Below, in pieces: positions 51,428-60,179 of a stretch of DNA of 64,000 bases. The DNA comes from UBA7672 sp031419455 (GTDB taxonomy: Bacteria > Pseudomonadota > Alphaproteobacteria > Caulobacterales > Hyphomonadaceae). Every line of letters starts with the position of its first letter. Position 1 is the first letter of the stretch. Under the pieces are notes generated by a model, which worked only from the letters and a program-made list of their open reading frames with translations, searched no databases and had not been told where the DNA came from. The stretch covers positions 6,037 through 70,036 of the forward strand of contig JANOKS010000100.1 in NCBI GenBank assembly GCA_031419455.1, in the 5' to 3' direction. The translations under genes were made by a program, and so were the position numbers.

Positions 51428-51951
51428 AACGCAACGCATTCAAATACGCATTCGGGGCCATGCTCATCGCGCTGGCCGTCGCGTGCTCAGGCTCGACTGA
51501 TGTCGGCCTCACCGTTGATGTCGGCGCCACGCCGGCAAAGACGCTCGAAGCCGCCATGCAGGCCGACCGCGATTTCGCAGCGATGGCCAAGGCGGAGGGT
51601 CTCAAGCCCGCCTTCCTGAAATACATGCATCCGACCGACAGCAAATTCCTCTCGCCCGGCGCCGTGGTGCAGGGTGCGGAGGCAATCGCCGGAGGCTTCG
51701 CCCAGTCGCCGCCCGATTTCGCCATCGCATGGGCGCCCGATGGCGGCCACGGCGCGGCCTCGGGCGATCTCGCCGTCACCACCGGCCTCTACACCATCAG
51801 CATGGGCGCAGCGCCGATCGAGAAGGGCCGCTATGTCACGGTCTGGAGCAAGGACGCCGCGGGCGAGCTCAAGGCCACGATGGACATGAGCGTCCCCGAT
51901 CCCGCCGTCGCGCCAGCGTCTGTGCCCGATCCGGAAGGGCGCCCGGGCTAG
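51424..51951 (+). CDS. NTF2-like (SnoaL/DUF4440-type) lipoprotein
   Basis: A 175-residue lipoprotein with cysteine at about residue 21 (ALAVACSGSTD). The rest resembles an NTF2/SnoaL cone fold: TLEAAMQADRDFAAMAKAEG, LKPAFLKYMHPTDSKFLSPG, then GRYVTVWSKDAAGELKATMD. These folds bind small ligands. It starts 4 bp before the ilvN stop. Why it lies in the ilv cluster is unknown. Confidence 0.75.
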   Translation: MKRNAFKYAFGAMLIALAVACSGSTDVGLTVDVGATPAKTLEAAMQADRDFAAMAKAEGLKPAFLKYMHPTDSKFLSPGAVVQGAEAIAGGFAQSPPDFAIAWAPDGGHGAASGDLAVTTGLYTISMGAAPIEKGRYVTVWSKDAAGELKATMDMSVPDPAVAPASVPDPEGRPG

Positions 51952-52032
51952 CACCCGCGCCAAACCGCGATTTCAGTTTCCGAATACCGGCCGTTCGCGT
52001 ATGGGGCGGCCACATTGCCAGGGTGAACCACG

Positions 52033-53052
52033 ATGAAAGTCTATTACGAAGCCGACGCCGATCTCTCGATCATCCAGTCGAAGAAGGTCGCCGTCATTGG
52101 CTATGGCAGCCAGGGCCACGCCCATGCGCTCAACCTGCGCGAGAGTGGCGTGAAGGACCTCGTGGTGGGCCTGCAGGCGAACTCCGCCTCCAAGCCCAAG
52201 GCCGAGCAGGAAGGCCTCAAGGTCGTGACGCCTACCGAGGCCGCCAAATGGGCTGACGTTATAATGATCCTCACGCCCGACGAAAAGCAGGCCGTGATGT
52301 ACGCAAACGAGATCGAGCCGCACACCCGCAAGGGCCAGCACCTGATGTTCGGACACGGCTTCAACATCCACTACGGCCTCATCAAGCCGCGCGCCGACAT
52401 GGATGTGTCGCTTTCGGCGCCAAAGGGTCCCGGCCACACGCTGCGCAACCAGTATACGCAAGGCCGCGGCCTGCCGGGCCTCATCGCCATCCACCAGGAC
52501 GCCACGGGCGTCGCGCAAGCCGTCTCCCTCAGCTATTCCAAAGCCATCGGCAACACCCGCGCCGGCGTCATCCAGACCTCTTTCCGCGAAGAGACCGAGA
52601 CGGATCTCTTCGGCGAACAGGCCGTGCTCTGCGGCGGCCTCGTCGAGCTGATCAAGGCCGGCTACGAAACGCTGGTCGAAGCCGGCTACGCGCCGGAGAT
52701 GGCCTATTTCGAGTGCCTGCATGAAGTGAAGCTGATCGTCGACCTGATCTATGAAGGCGGCATCGCCAACATGAACTACTCGATCTCGAACACGGCCGAG
52801 TACGGCGAGTACATCACCGGCCCGAAGATCGTGACCTCCGACACCAAGGCCGCGATGAAGAAGGTGCTCGATGATATCCAGTCCGGCCGCTTCGCCCGCG
52901 ACTGGGTCCTCGAGAACCAGGCCGGCGCGCCGTCCTTCCAGGCCATGCGCAACAAGATGAGCAACCATCCCATCGAGGAAGTCGGCGAAAAACTCCGCGG
53001 CATGATGCAATGGTCGAAGTCGAACCGGCTGGTGGATCGCAAGCGGAACTAG
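52033..53052 (+). CDS. ilvC: Ketol-acid reductoisomerase (class I)
   Basis: A 339-residue NADPH-dependent enzyme, second step of Val/Ile synthesis. Rossmann opening VAVIGYGSQGHAHALNLRES, the PDEKQAVMYANEIEP region, HGFNIHYGLIKP, KGPGHTLRNQYTQG, and the C-terminal knotted domain with GEQAVLCGGLVELIKAGYET and YFECLHEVKLIVDLIYEGG (metal ligands Glu/Asp). Length fits the short class I form. Confidence 0.97.
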   Translation: MKVYYEADADLSIIQSKKVAVIGYGSQGHAHALNLRESGVKDLVVGLQANSASKPKAEQEGLKVVTPTEAAKWADVIMILTPDEKQAVMYANEIEPHTRKGQHLMFGHGFNIHYGLIKPRADMDVSLSAPKGPGHTLRNQYTQGRGLPGLIAIHQDATGVAQAVSLSYSKAIGNTRAGVIQTSFREETETDLFGEQAVLCGGLVELIKAGYETLVEAGYAPEMAYFECLHEVKLIVDLIYEGGIANMNYSISNTAEYGEYITGPKIVTSDTKAAMKKVLDDIQSGRFARDWVLENQAGAPSFQAMRNKMSNHPIEEVGEKLRGMMQWSKSNRLVDRKRN

Positions 53053-53106
53053 CCGTCCTCCTCCCACGAAGCGGGGGAGGTGGCCCGAAGGGCCGGAGGG
53101 GGAGGC
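53053..53106. repeat. Family B repeat fragment
   Basis: CCTCCTCCCACGAAGCGGGG, then GAGGTGGCCCGAAGGGCCGG and AGGGGGAGG. It matches the GGGGGAGGTGGC core of the family at 7663-7812. It lies directly after ilvC. Confidence 0.55.
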
Positions 53107-53158
53107 GGCATGGGGATTCTCACCTTGGGGCCCTCTCGCGTTGAAGCAGGGGACGCAC

Positions 53159-53554
53159 ATGCACAGGCTCTTCATCGTCCTGCCCGTCTATGCGGCGGTG
53201 GTCATCTTCCTGCCACGTCAGGATTGGTTCGCGCCCTTTGCTGACCAGGTCGCCAGCATTCATCCGGACATTTCCTTCTGGGTGTCGATGTGCCTCGGCG
53301 CTGCGGCGGCGCTGGCCTTCTGGGTCATCCGCAACCGGCCGTTCAAGTGGATGTTCAGCAAGCCGCGCATCACCGAAGTCATCGGCATGGGCCTCCTCGG
53401 CATGATCATCGCTACAGTCTTCGACGTGTTCGAGCGGCTCGCCAACATGCCCACCAGCCTGGTGAACATGCTGCTGCTGCCCATCGGCTTCATGGTCTCC
53501 GAAGGCGTCTTCCTCGCCCTGCAATGGCGCATGCAGAAGCGCGACGAGGAATAG
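53159..53554 (+). CDS. Multi-pass membrane protein, unknown
   Basis: About 131 residues with four hydrophobic helices: LFIVLPVYAAVVIFLP, SFWVSMCLGAAAALAFWVI, EVIGMGLLGMIIATVFDVF, and LVNMLLLPIGFMVSEGVFLA. There is no family I recognise. The start is ATG 53159; an in-frame upstream start at 53141 is possible. The GNAT gene begins 1 bp after its stop, so the two are probably co-translated. Confidence 0.7.
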   Translation: MHRLFIVLPVYAAVVIFLPRQDWFAPFADQVASIHPDISFWVSMCLGAAAALAFWVIRNRPFKWMFSKPRITEVIGMGLLGMIIATVFDVFERLANMPTSLVNMLLLPIGFMVSEGVFLALQWRMQKRDEE

Positions 53555-53555
53555 G

Positions 53556-54086
53556 ATGTTCACCCACCGCCTCGCCACCGAAGATGATCTCCCCGCCATC
53601 CGCGCGCTGATGGATCTCGCCATCGCCGAACATCTGAAAGCCTTCCTCGATCCCGCGCAGGTCGAGCTGTCGAAATCCATCATGGGCCTCGACACCCAGC
53701 TGATCGCCGACCGCACCTATTTCCTTGTCGAAGAGCAGGGGAGACTTGCCGGCTGCGGCGGCTGGTCCCGCCGCGCCACGCTCTATGGCGGCGACCATTC
53801 CACGTCCCAGCGCAACGCGGCCCTGCTCGACATCGCGAAGGACGCCGCGCGCGTCCGCGCCATGTACACGCATCCCGATTTCGCCCGCCGCGGCGTCGGC
53901 CGCCTGATCCTCGACCTCTGCGAGACCGCCGCCCGCGACGCCGGCTTCCGCTCGGTCGAACTGATGGCCACCATGTCAGGCGAGCCGCTCTACCGCGCCT
54001 GCGGTTACACAGACATCCAGCGCATCACCGCCGCCTCGAAGGACGGCGTGGATGTGCCCGGGGTTCGGATGGGCAAGGCGCTGTAG
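53556..54086 (+). CDS. GNAT-family N-acetyltransferase
   Basis: A 176-residue protein. Acetyl-CoA-binding motif around MYTHPDFARRGVGRLILDLC (about 108-127); N-terminal ATEDDLPAIRALMDLAIAE; C-terminal SVELMATMSGEPLYRACGY. Its start lies 1 bp after the membrane protein stop. The substrate is unknown. Confidence 0.9.
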   Translation: MFTHRLATEDDLPAIRALMDLAIAEHLKAFLDPAQVELSKSIMGLDTQLIADRTYFLVEEQGRLAGCGGWSRRATLYGGDHSTSQRNAALLDIAKDAARVRAMYTHPDFARRGVGRLILDLCETAARDAGFRSVELMATMSGEPLYRACGYTDIQRITAASKDGVDVPGVRMGKAL

Positions 54087-54185
54087 CCCGGCAAGCGCGA
54101 CATTGCTCAGCCGACGCGTCCTCCAAAGACATCAAATCGAATTGTGTCGCTAGGCTAGCCTCAGTCACGGCCGCGGGCTGTTCGC

Positions 54186-54310
54186 GCCCCTCTCCCCCTT
54201 GTGGGGAGAGGGTAGGGTGAGGGGGGCCGCGGGACGGTAAGCTCTCTCGCACAATCCGCATGTTGAACCGCCCCCCTCACCCCACCCTCTCCCCACAAGG
54301 GGAGAGGGGT
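54186..54310. repeat. Inverted-repeat element, family F
   Basis: CCCCTCTCCCCCTTGTGGGG (from about 54187) and GAGAGGGTAGGGTGAGGGGG are mirrored by CCCCCTCACCCCACCCTCTC and CCCCACAAGGGGAGAGGGG (to 54309). It lies in the 322-bp gap between the GNAT and rhomboid genes. The rest of that gap (54087-54185, 54311-54408) shows nothing definite. Confidence 0.75.
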
Positions 54311-54408
54311 AAGCAACTGCCTACTTCGGTTTTCGACGCGCCGCTGCGTTCTAACCAATTCTGTGCCAGTGCGTTGCCGCCGGCCCCTGCAGCCTCCATC
54401 TTCCCTCG

Positions 54409-55104
54409 ATGACTGAAGCCGCCACCCGCACCAGCCCCGCCGCCCCGCCACGCGTCACGGTGATCTGGCTCGTCTACGCCACCGCCGCGCTGCTCCTCGC
54501 GCTCCACCTCGCCTACACGCTGGCGACGCCCGCCCAGCAGATCGAGGCGACCTGGAATTTCGCGCTCGCGCCGCAGCGCTTCTGGGCGCCCGCCGGATCG
54601 GGCGACGTCTATCCAGACTACGTCTCCGGCCTGATGACGCTTCTCTCCAGCGGCCTCCTGCATGCCGACTGGATGCACGTCATCGTCAATGCCGCGATGC
54701 TGGTGTGGTTCGGCGTGCCTGTCGCGCGCGCGCTCGGGCCTGGCGTTGCGGCGTGGGGCTACTGGATGCTGCTGTTCGCAGGCGCCGTGATTGCCGGTTC
54801 CGCCTTCTATCTCGCGCTGACGGACAATACCGGGGCCTATCTTATCGGCGCATCGGGCGGCACGTCGGGGGTGATCGCGGCGGCCCTACTGCTCGGCGGC
54901 AATGGCGGCAAGCGTGCGTTGTGGTCGATCGGCTTCCTCGTCCCCACCGCAATCTTCGCGGCGATGAACGTGCTCCTGGTCTATGCCGCGCCCTACGCGT
55001 TAGGCATGGCTGTCAGCTGGGAGGCCCACACCGGAGGCTATGTTTTCGGGGCGCTTCTGATGGCGGTGCTGCCGCTGCGTGGCTATGGCTGGGCCAGAAC
55101 GTGA
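54409..55104 (+). CDS. Rhomboid-family intramembrane serine protease
   Basis: A 231-residue membrane protein with about six helices. The rhomboid features are HADWMHVIVN (His85, His90, Asn94), the catalytic Ser149 in GASGGTSG, and His207 in EAHTGGYVFGALL, giving the Ser-His dyad. It cleaves transmembrane substrates. No substrate is apparent nearby. The N-terminal part before TM1 is short and Thr/Pro-rich. Confidence 0.9.
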   Translation: MTEAATRTSPAAPPRVTVIWLVYATAALLLALHLAYTLATPAQQIEATWNFALAPQRFWAPAGSGDVYPDYVSGLMTLLSSGLLHADWMHVIVNAAMLVWFGVPVARALGPGVAAWGYWMLLFAGAVIAGSAFYLALTDNTGAYLIGASGGTSGVIAAALLLGGNGGKRALWSIGFLVPTAIFAAMNVLLVYAAPYALGMAVSWEAHTGGYVFGALLMAVLPLRGYGWART

Positions 55105-55207
55105 CCGAAACGGGGCGGCCTCATTCGGGCCTCGTTCATGTGAAAACGGCCTATATCGCATGTGACGGGCAATCGTGTTTCGCCCGCGGGGTTCCTGGAG
55201 ACTTGAG

Positions 55208-55705
55208 ATGAAGAAGCTTCTGGTCATGGCCGGCGTCGCCGCCTTCGCGATCTGCGCCGCCACCGCCGATACGGTGAAGGACGGCGCCGTCTCCGTGAAA
55301 CCCGGCCGCTGGCTGTGGAAGCAGGAAACCAGCGTTCTTGGCATCGGTATGAAGGAAGAGAACGTCGAGTGTCTCATCCCCGAGGAAGCGCGCATCACGC
55401 TATCCAAGCTGGCAGCTGACCTAGAGAAGGGCTGCACGGTCGACAATGTTCGCACCATCCAGGGCGGCTATCTCTTCAAGCTGAAATGCTCAGGCAAGAC
55501 CAAGGGCGAGGCTGACGCGACGCTCATTCACTCCGAGACGACCATGAAGATCAACGCCAAGGGATCGGCCACACTCGGCATCATCCCGGCTGGCTTCTCG
55601 ATGAAGTCGGACGCAACCTACCAGGGCGAATGCTCGGCCGCCGAGATCACAAAGGCGAAGGAACGCTACATCCGCGAAAACCCCGGCGCCGCCGCGCCGC
55701 GGTAG
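55208..55705 (+). CDS. DUF3617-type exported protein
   Basis: A 165-residue secreted protein. ATG 55208, signal peptide (LLVMAGVAAFAICAATA), then KPGRWLWKQETSVLGIGMKE, the cysteine motif VECLIPEEARITLSKLAADL, and paired cysteines around LEKGCTVD, KLKCSGKT and QGECSAAE. DUF3617 proteins share this Cys pattern; their function is unknown. It is followed by an inverted repeat. Confidence 0.85.
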   Translation: MKKLLVMAGVAAFAICAATADTVKDGAVSVKPGRWLWKQETSVLGIGMKEENVECLIPEEARITLSKLAADLEKGCTVDNVRTIQGGYLFKLKCSGKTKGEADATLIHSETTMKINAKGSATLGIIPAGFSMKSDATYQGECSAAEITKAKERYIRENPGAAAPR

Positions 55706-55725
55706 TCGGCTGGCGCTTGCATCAT

Positions 55726-55842
55726 TGTCATTCCTGCCGAAGCCCGAAGGGCGAAGAGCAGGAACCCAGGAGTTGCAAGCGCCGGCGCTCACGGCCCCTG
55801 GGTTCCGGCTCGCGCGCTGACGCGTGCGTCCGGAATGACAGT
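55726..55842. repeat. Inverted-repeat element, family D
   Basis: TTGTCATTCCTGCCGAAGCC at the left and GTCCGGAATGACAGTGAG at the right form arms. The interior ACCCAGGAGTTGCAAGC and CCCCTGGGTTCC are also partly inverted. Only this copy was seen in the window. Confidence 0.65.
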
Positions 55843-55862
55843 GAGTTGTTGTTAGGCGATCT

Positions 55863-56522
55863 TCAGAACGAGAACGTCAGTCCCGCCTGCACCACGGGAT
55901 AGATCTCGTACTCGCTGATGTCTTCCTGCAGGTTCTGCTCTTCCTGCGCCAGTTGCGTCTGGAAGTTCGTGTCGTTCGCGAGCGTGCCGCCCGTCGCCGT
56001 CAGGTTGACCTGCGGCGATCCGGTGAACATGGCGCCCGCGATGAACTTGAAGGCGATGCCGGGGTTCTCGAACGTCGTGTCCCAGCCGATGCCGGCGAAC
56101 GGGGCCATGTCTTCGAGATCCGCCGCCATGCTCAGCGTGCCGACCTGCGCGGGTGTGAAGGTCTGGCTGCCGATCTGCACGTTGCCTGTCGGCGTCGCCA
56201 GCAGGTCCAGCGTCTTTTCCCCGAAGTAAGCGCCACCCGTGATCAGGAAGCTGTTCCCGAACGGATGGAAATCCACGAACGCGCCCAGCGTGTTCAAGTC
56301 GAGATCGCCCTCGTAGGCGATGTCGTCGTAGGTGTCGTCCGCCTCGTACTGGAAGTAATTGTACCCGCCGCGCAGATGCAGCCCCGGCAGCACCTGGATT
56401 TGCGCCTCAACCGCCGCTCCCGTCGTGCCGATGCTGCCGCCCACGGCGACCTGCGCCTGCGCCGCGCCCGCCGCCATCGCGCTCACTGCCATCAAGGCCG
56501 CCAGTGTCATTGTCCGTTTCAT
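55863..56522 (-). CDS. Outer-membrane beta-barrel protein
   Basis: A 219-residue protein with a signal peptide (TLAALMAVSAMAAGAAQAQ). It has alternating hydrophobic strands (LHLRGGYNYFQYEAD, FVDFHPFGNSFLITGGAYFG, GIGWDTTFENPGIAFKFIAG), ending in the Phe-terminated VQAGLTFSF typical of barrel insertion. The family is OmpW-like or OprF-like in general shape only. It is followed downstream by repeat D. Confidence 0.85.
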   Translation of the reverse strand: MKRTMTLAALMAVSAMAAGAAQAQVAVGGSIGTTGAAVEAQIQVLPGLHLRGGYNYFQYEADDTYDDIAYEGDLDLNTLGAFVDFHPFGNSFLITGGAYFGEKTLDLLATPTGNVQIGSQTFTPAQVGTLSMAADLEDMAPFAGIGWDTTFENPGIAFKFIAGAMFTGSPQVNLTATGGTLANDTNFQTQLAQEEQNLQEDISEYEIYPVVQAGLTFSF

Positions 56523-56611
56523 TGGTCTGTCTCCCCTGACGTGAAGCCGCGAGGCTGTACCCATTCGCGCCACCCAGCAAGCAGGTCAGCTTGTCTCCCC
56601 ATTGGCCTCGA

Positions 56612-57529
56612 TCAATCCGCCAGCCCGCGCGCCTTGCGCTGGCGCGCATCCCACGCCGACATCATGACGGCCGCGACCACAACCGCCGCCCCGGCCCACA
56701 CCTGCCAGCGCGGAACCTCTGCAAAGAAGACATACCCCAGCGCGGCGCTCCAGATCAGCGCGGTGTATTCGGCTGCTGCAACGTTCTGCGCCTGCGCCCG
56801 CGAATACGCCGACGTCAGCATGAACCACATGACAAATCCCGTGGCGCCCGTCAGCGCAAACAGCGGCAGGTCGCCAACCATGGGCGCCGCGCCCATCATG
56901 ATCGCCGCCGGCAGCAGGTAGATCATCGGAAACAGGTTGCTCAGGAATGCGATCGCTACCGCATCGTCCTTCCGTGACAACTGCCGCAGCAACACCATCG
57001 ACAGCGCATACAGCGCCGCAGCCGCCACACCCGAAACGATCCCCTCAACCCTGCGCGCATTGTCGGCCGCGCCCTCGGCGTCCTGCACCGTGACCAGCAC
57101 GCCGACAAATCCGACAATCAGCGCAAAGGTCGCCGCCGGCCGTATCACCTCGCCCAGCAGCCACCGCGCCAGCGGCGAGATCATCAGCGGCGCGGAGAAC
57201 ACCAGCACGGTCGCCTCCGCGATCGGCAGGATGGTCAGGCAGTTGAAGAACAAAAGGGCGCAAGCGGTGATCACAACCGCCCGCAGCGCGTGCCGCCGCA
57301 TCCCCGCCGCATCCGGCAGCCGCGAGCGCAGCGCCAGCACAGTCGCCCCCGCAAAGACGGATCCGAAAACATACCGCGCCGTGGCGATGAGAATGACGCC
57401 GTAGGTAAAGCCCAGCTGCTTCACCATCGCGTCCATCGCGCACCCCAGCATCACGCCGACCACCGCCAGCGCGAGGGGAGGGGTGTTCGCCAAAAATGGA
57501 GGAGCGGCCTGCATCTGTCCTTCCAGCAT
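56612..57529 (-). CDS. EamA/DMT-superfamily transporter
   Basis: A 305-residue inner-membrane protein with ten transmembrane helices in two EamA repeats (about 15-150 and 160-290). Typical segments are LPIAEATVLVFSAPLMISPL, VGFVGVLVTVQDAEG and AAEYTALIWSAALGYVFFAE. The substrate (metabolite or drug export) is unknown. It is divergent from hppA. Confidence 0.88.
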   Translation of the reverse strand: MLEGQMQAAPPFLANTPPLALAVVGVMLGCAMDAMVKQLGFTYGVILIATARYVFGSVFAGATVLALRSRLPDAAGMRRHALRAVVITACALLFFNCLTILPIAEATVLVFSAPLMISPLARWLLGEVIRPAATFALIVGFVGVLVTVQDAEGAADNARRVEGIVSGVAAAALYALSMVLLRQLSRKDDAVAIAFLSNLFPMIYLLPAAIMMGAAPMVGDLPLFALTGATGFVMWFMLTSAYSRAQAQNVAAAEYTALIWSAALGYVFFAEVPRWQVWAGAAVVVAAVMMSAWDARQRKARGLAD

Positions 57530-57667
57530 GAACCGGCTGCGACCTCAATGCGGGGCGGCGCACGGCCACAATGCCTGTTTCCGCGACGTTTTTGGTCCGT
57601 CACTCAACAAACTTGCGCGCCAGAGGCAATTTAGGCATGTTCCGCCCCATCCTGCGGGCGGGCCAAC

Positions 57668-57690
57668 CGCGATTCCGTTGCTGAATCGCG
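57668..57690. repeat. 8-bp inverted repeat in the hppA leader
   Basis: CGCGATTC (57668-57675) and GAATCGCG (57683-57690) around CGTTGCT. It lies 40 bases before the hppA start. It could form an mRNA hairpin or be a protein-binding site. Confidence 0.5.
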
Positions 57691-57729
57691 TGGGAAGTCG
57701 TCCAATTTCAACATTGTAGAGGACGACAG

Positions 57730-59922
57730 ATGAGCGATTTATCGCTTTGGCTGCCCATCATCGCAGGCGCGATTGCTGTCGCGTATGGCGTGTTCACCAC
57801 CCAGCGGCTCATGGCGCTCCCCACCGGCAGCGCAAAGATGCAGGAGATCGCAAAGGCCATTCAGGAAGGCGCCAACGCGTATCTCAATCGACAGTACCGC
57901 ACGATCGCCATCATCGGCGCCGTCGTCGCGGTGCTCGTCGCCATCGCCTTCATGAACTGGCAGGCGCCTGTCGGCTTTGTCATTGGCGCCGTGCTCTCGG
58001 GCGCCGCCGGTTTCATCGGCATGAAGATTTCCGTGCAGGCCAACGTGCGGACGACTGAAGCGTCCACCAAGGGCCTCGCGCAGGGCCTCAGCGTCGCGTT
58101 CCAGTCCGGCGCGGTCACCGGCATGCTCGTCGTCGGTCTCGCCATCATCGGCCTCGGCGGCTACTATGCGCTGCTCACGGCCGGCCTCGGCTACGCGCCG
58201 GGCGACCGGACGGTCGTCGATGCGATGGTCGCCCTCGGCCTCGGCGCATCCCTCATTTCCATCTTCGCGCGTCTCGGCGGCGGCATCTTCACCAAGGGCG
58301 CTGACGTCGGCGGCGACATGGTCGGCAAGGTCGAAGCCGGCATTCCCGAAGACGACCCGCGCAACCCCGCCACCATCGCCGACAACGTCGGCGACAACGT
58401 TGGCGATTGCGCCGGCATGGCGGCCGACCTGTTCGAGACCTACGCGGTCACCATCGTCGCCACCATGGTCCTCGCGTCCATCTCCTTCAGCGGCGCAACC
58501 CAGGCCGGCATGATGGTGCTTCCGCTCCTCATCGCGGGCGTCTGCATCATTCCCTCGATCATCGGCACCTACTTCGTCCGCCTGTCGAGCGGTTCGCGCA
58601 ATGTGATGGGCGCCCTCTACAAGGGCTTCATCGCTTCATCCATTCTCTCGGTCCCGGCGCTCTACGGCGCCATCTACCTCGCCCTCGGCGATCCGATGAC
58701 CACAACGGTCACCATGTCCGACACGATGGGAACCGCGATCCCTGCAATGAACCTGTTCTGGTGCGGCATCGCTGGCCTCATCGTCACCGGCCTCATCATC
58801 TGGATCACGGAATACTACACCGGCGTCGGCTATCGCCCGGTGAAATCCATCGCCCAGGCGTCGGTCTCCGGCCACGGCACCAACGTGATCCAGGGCCTCG
58901 CCGTCTCGCTCGAAGCGTGCGCGGTTCCGGCCCTGATCATCATCGCCGGCATCATCTTCACCTACTCGATGGGCGGCCTGATCGGCATCGGCATCGCCGT
59001 CACCACGATGCTGGCGCTCGCCGGCATGGTCGTGGCGCTCGACGCCTTTGGCCCCGTCACCGACAACGCCGGCGGCATCGCCGAAATGGCGGGTCTCGAT
59101 GACTCGGTCCGCGAAACCACCGACACGCTCGACGCCGTCGGCAACACCACGAAAGCCGTCACCAAGGGCTACGCCATCGGCTCCGCCGGTCTCGGCGCGC
59201 TGGTGCTGTTCGCTGCCTTCACGGCCGACCTGGAGTATTTCTCCGGCGCCGCCACCGAAGGCTCGCTGCTCTATGGCGTCGTCGCCGACTTCTCCCTGTC
59301 CAACCCCTATGTGGTGGTCGGTCTGCTGTTCGGCGGCCTCCTGCCATTCCTGTTCGGCGGCATGTCGATGATGGCCGTCGGCCGCGCCGCGCAAGCGGTG
59401 GTTGAAGAAGTCCGTCGCCAGTTCCGCGAGATACCGGGCATCATGGATTACTCGGCGAAGCCCGATTACGGCCGCGCCGTCGACATGCTGACCAAGGCCG
59501 CGATCAAGGAAATGATCGTGCCCTCGCTGCTGCCGGTCTTGTCGCCCATCGTGCTGTTCCTCGTCATCTGGGGCATCGGCGCAGCGCAAGGCCTCGAACA
59601 GGCCGGCGCCGTAAGCCAGGCGCTCTCTGCGGTTGGCGCGATGCTGATGGGCGTCATCGTCACGGGTCTCTACGTGGCCATCTCGATGACCTCGGGCGGC
59701 GGCGCGTGGGACAACGCCAAGAAGTCGTTCGAGGACGGCTTCCGCGACAAGGACGGCGTCGTCCACAGGAAGGGTTCGGACGCCCACAAGGCCTCCGTCA
59801 CCGGCGACACCGTCGGCGACCCCTACAAGGACACGGCCGGCCCCGCCGTGAACCCGATGATCAAGATCACCAACATCGTGGCGCTGCTCATGCTCGCGGC
59901 GATGGCGGGCGGCGCGCACTAG
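57730..59922 (+). CDS. hppA: Membrane-bound H+-translocating pyrophosphatase
   Basis: A 730-residue membrane pump with about 16 helices that couples PPi hydrolysis to proton translocation. The active-site block GGDMVGKVEAGIPEDDPRNP and NVGDNVGDCAGMAADLFE is intact. In the sequence GNTTKAVTKGYAIG, the Lys (rather than Ala) after GNTT marks the K+-independent subgroup. SMTSGGGAWDNAKKSFEDG is the second catalytic acidic region. A hairpin lies in the leader. Confidence 0.96.
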   Translation: MSDLSLWLPIIAGAIAVAYGVFTTQRLMALPTGSAKMQEIAKAIQEGANAYLNRQYRTIAIIGAVVAVLVAIAFMNWQAPVGFVIGAVLSGAAGFIGMKISVQANVRTTEASTKGLAQGLSVAFQSGAVTGMLVVGLAIIGLGGYYALLTAGLGYAPGDRTVVDAMVALGLGASLISIFARLGGGIFTKGADVGGDMVGKVEAGIPEDDPRNPATIADNVGDNVGDCAGMAADLFETYAVTIVATMVLASISFSGATQAGMMVLPLLIAGVCIIPSIIGTYFVRLSSGSRNVMGALYKGFIASSILSVPALYGAIYLALGDPMTTTVTMSDTMGTAIPAMNLFWCGIAGLIVTGLIIWITEYYTGVGYRPVKSIAQASVSGHGTNVIQGLAVSLEACAVPALIIIAGIIFTYSMGGLIGIGIAVTTMLALAGMVVALDAFGPVTDNAGGIAEMAGLDDSVRETTDTLDAVGNTTKAVTKGYAIGSAGLGALVLFAAFTADLEYFSGAATEGSLLYGVVADFSLSNPYVVVGLLFGGLLPFLFGGMSMMAVGRAAQAVVEEVRRQFREIPGIMDYSAKPDYGRAVDMLTKAAIKEMIVPSLLPVLSPIVLFLVIWGIGAAQGLEQAGAVSQALSAVGAMLMGVIVTGLYVAISMTSGGGAWDNAKKSFEDGFRDKDGVVHRKGSDAHKASVTGDTVGDPYKDTAGPAVNPMIKITNIVALLMLAAMAGGAH

Positions 59923-59952
59923 GCGCGTTTGATCTCGAAGCGCTCGCCGCCG

Positions 59953-60149
59953 CTTTCCTCCTCCGGCCAAAGGCCGGGGGAGGTGGCATGCGCGCCTCTT
60001 TGCGCGCATGACGGAGGGGGCAGCTGCTAAAGCAAGATGCGAGCGCGCACGCCCGACGCGCACCGCTCTACAATCTGCAACGGCGGCTGCCCCCTCCGTC
60101 GCGCTGCGCGCGCCACCTCCCCCAATGCTTCGCATTGGAGGAGGAAAAC
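59953..60149. repeat. Inverted-repeat element, family B, long copy
   Basis: The left half has TTTCCTCCTCCGGCCAAAGG, GGGGGAGGTGGCATGCGCG and GACGGAGGGGGCAGCTG. The right half has CGGCTGCCCCCTCCGTCGCG, GCCACCTCCCCCAATGC and GGAGGAGGAAAA, inverted. It is a full element with a unique middle (about 60025-60078). It fills the hppA-GDPD gap. Confidence 0.75.
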
Positions 60150-60179
60150 CGTGCGCAGAAGTCTGCAGTGAGGGTCTGG

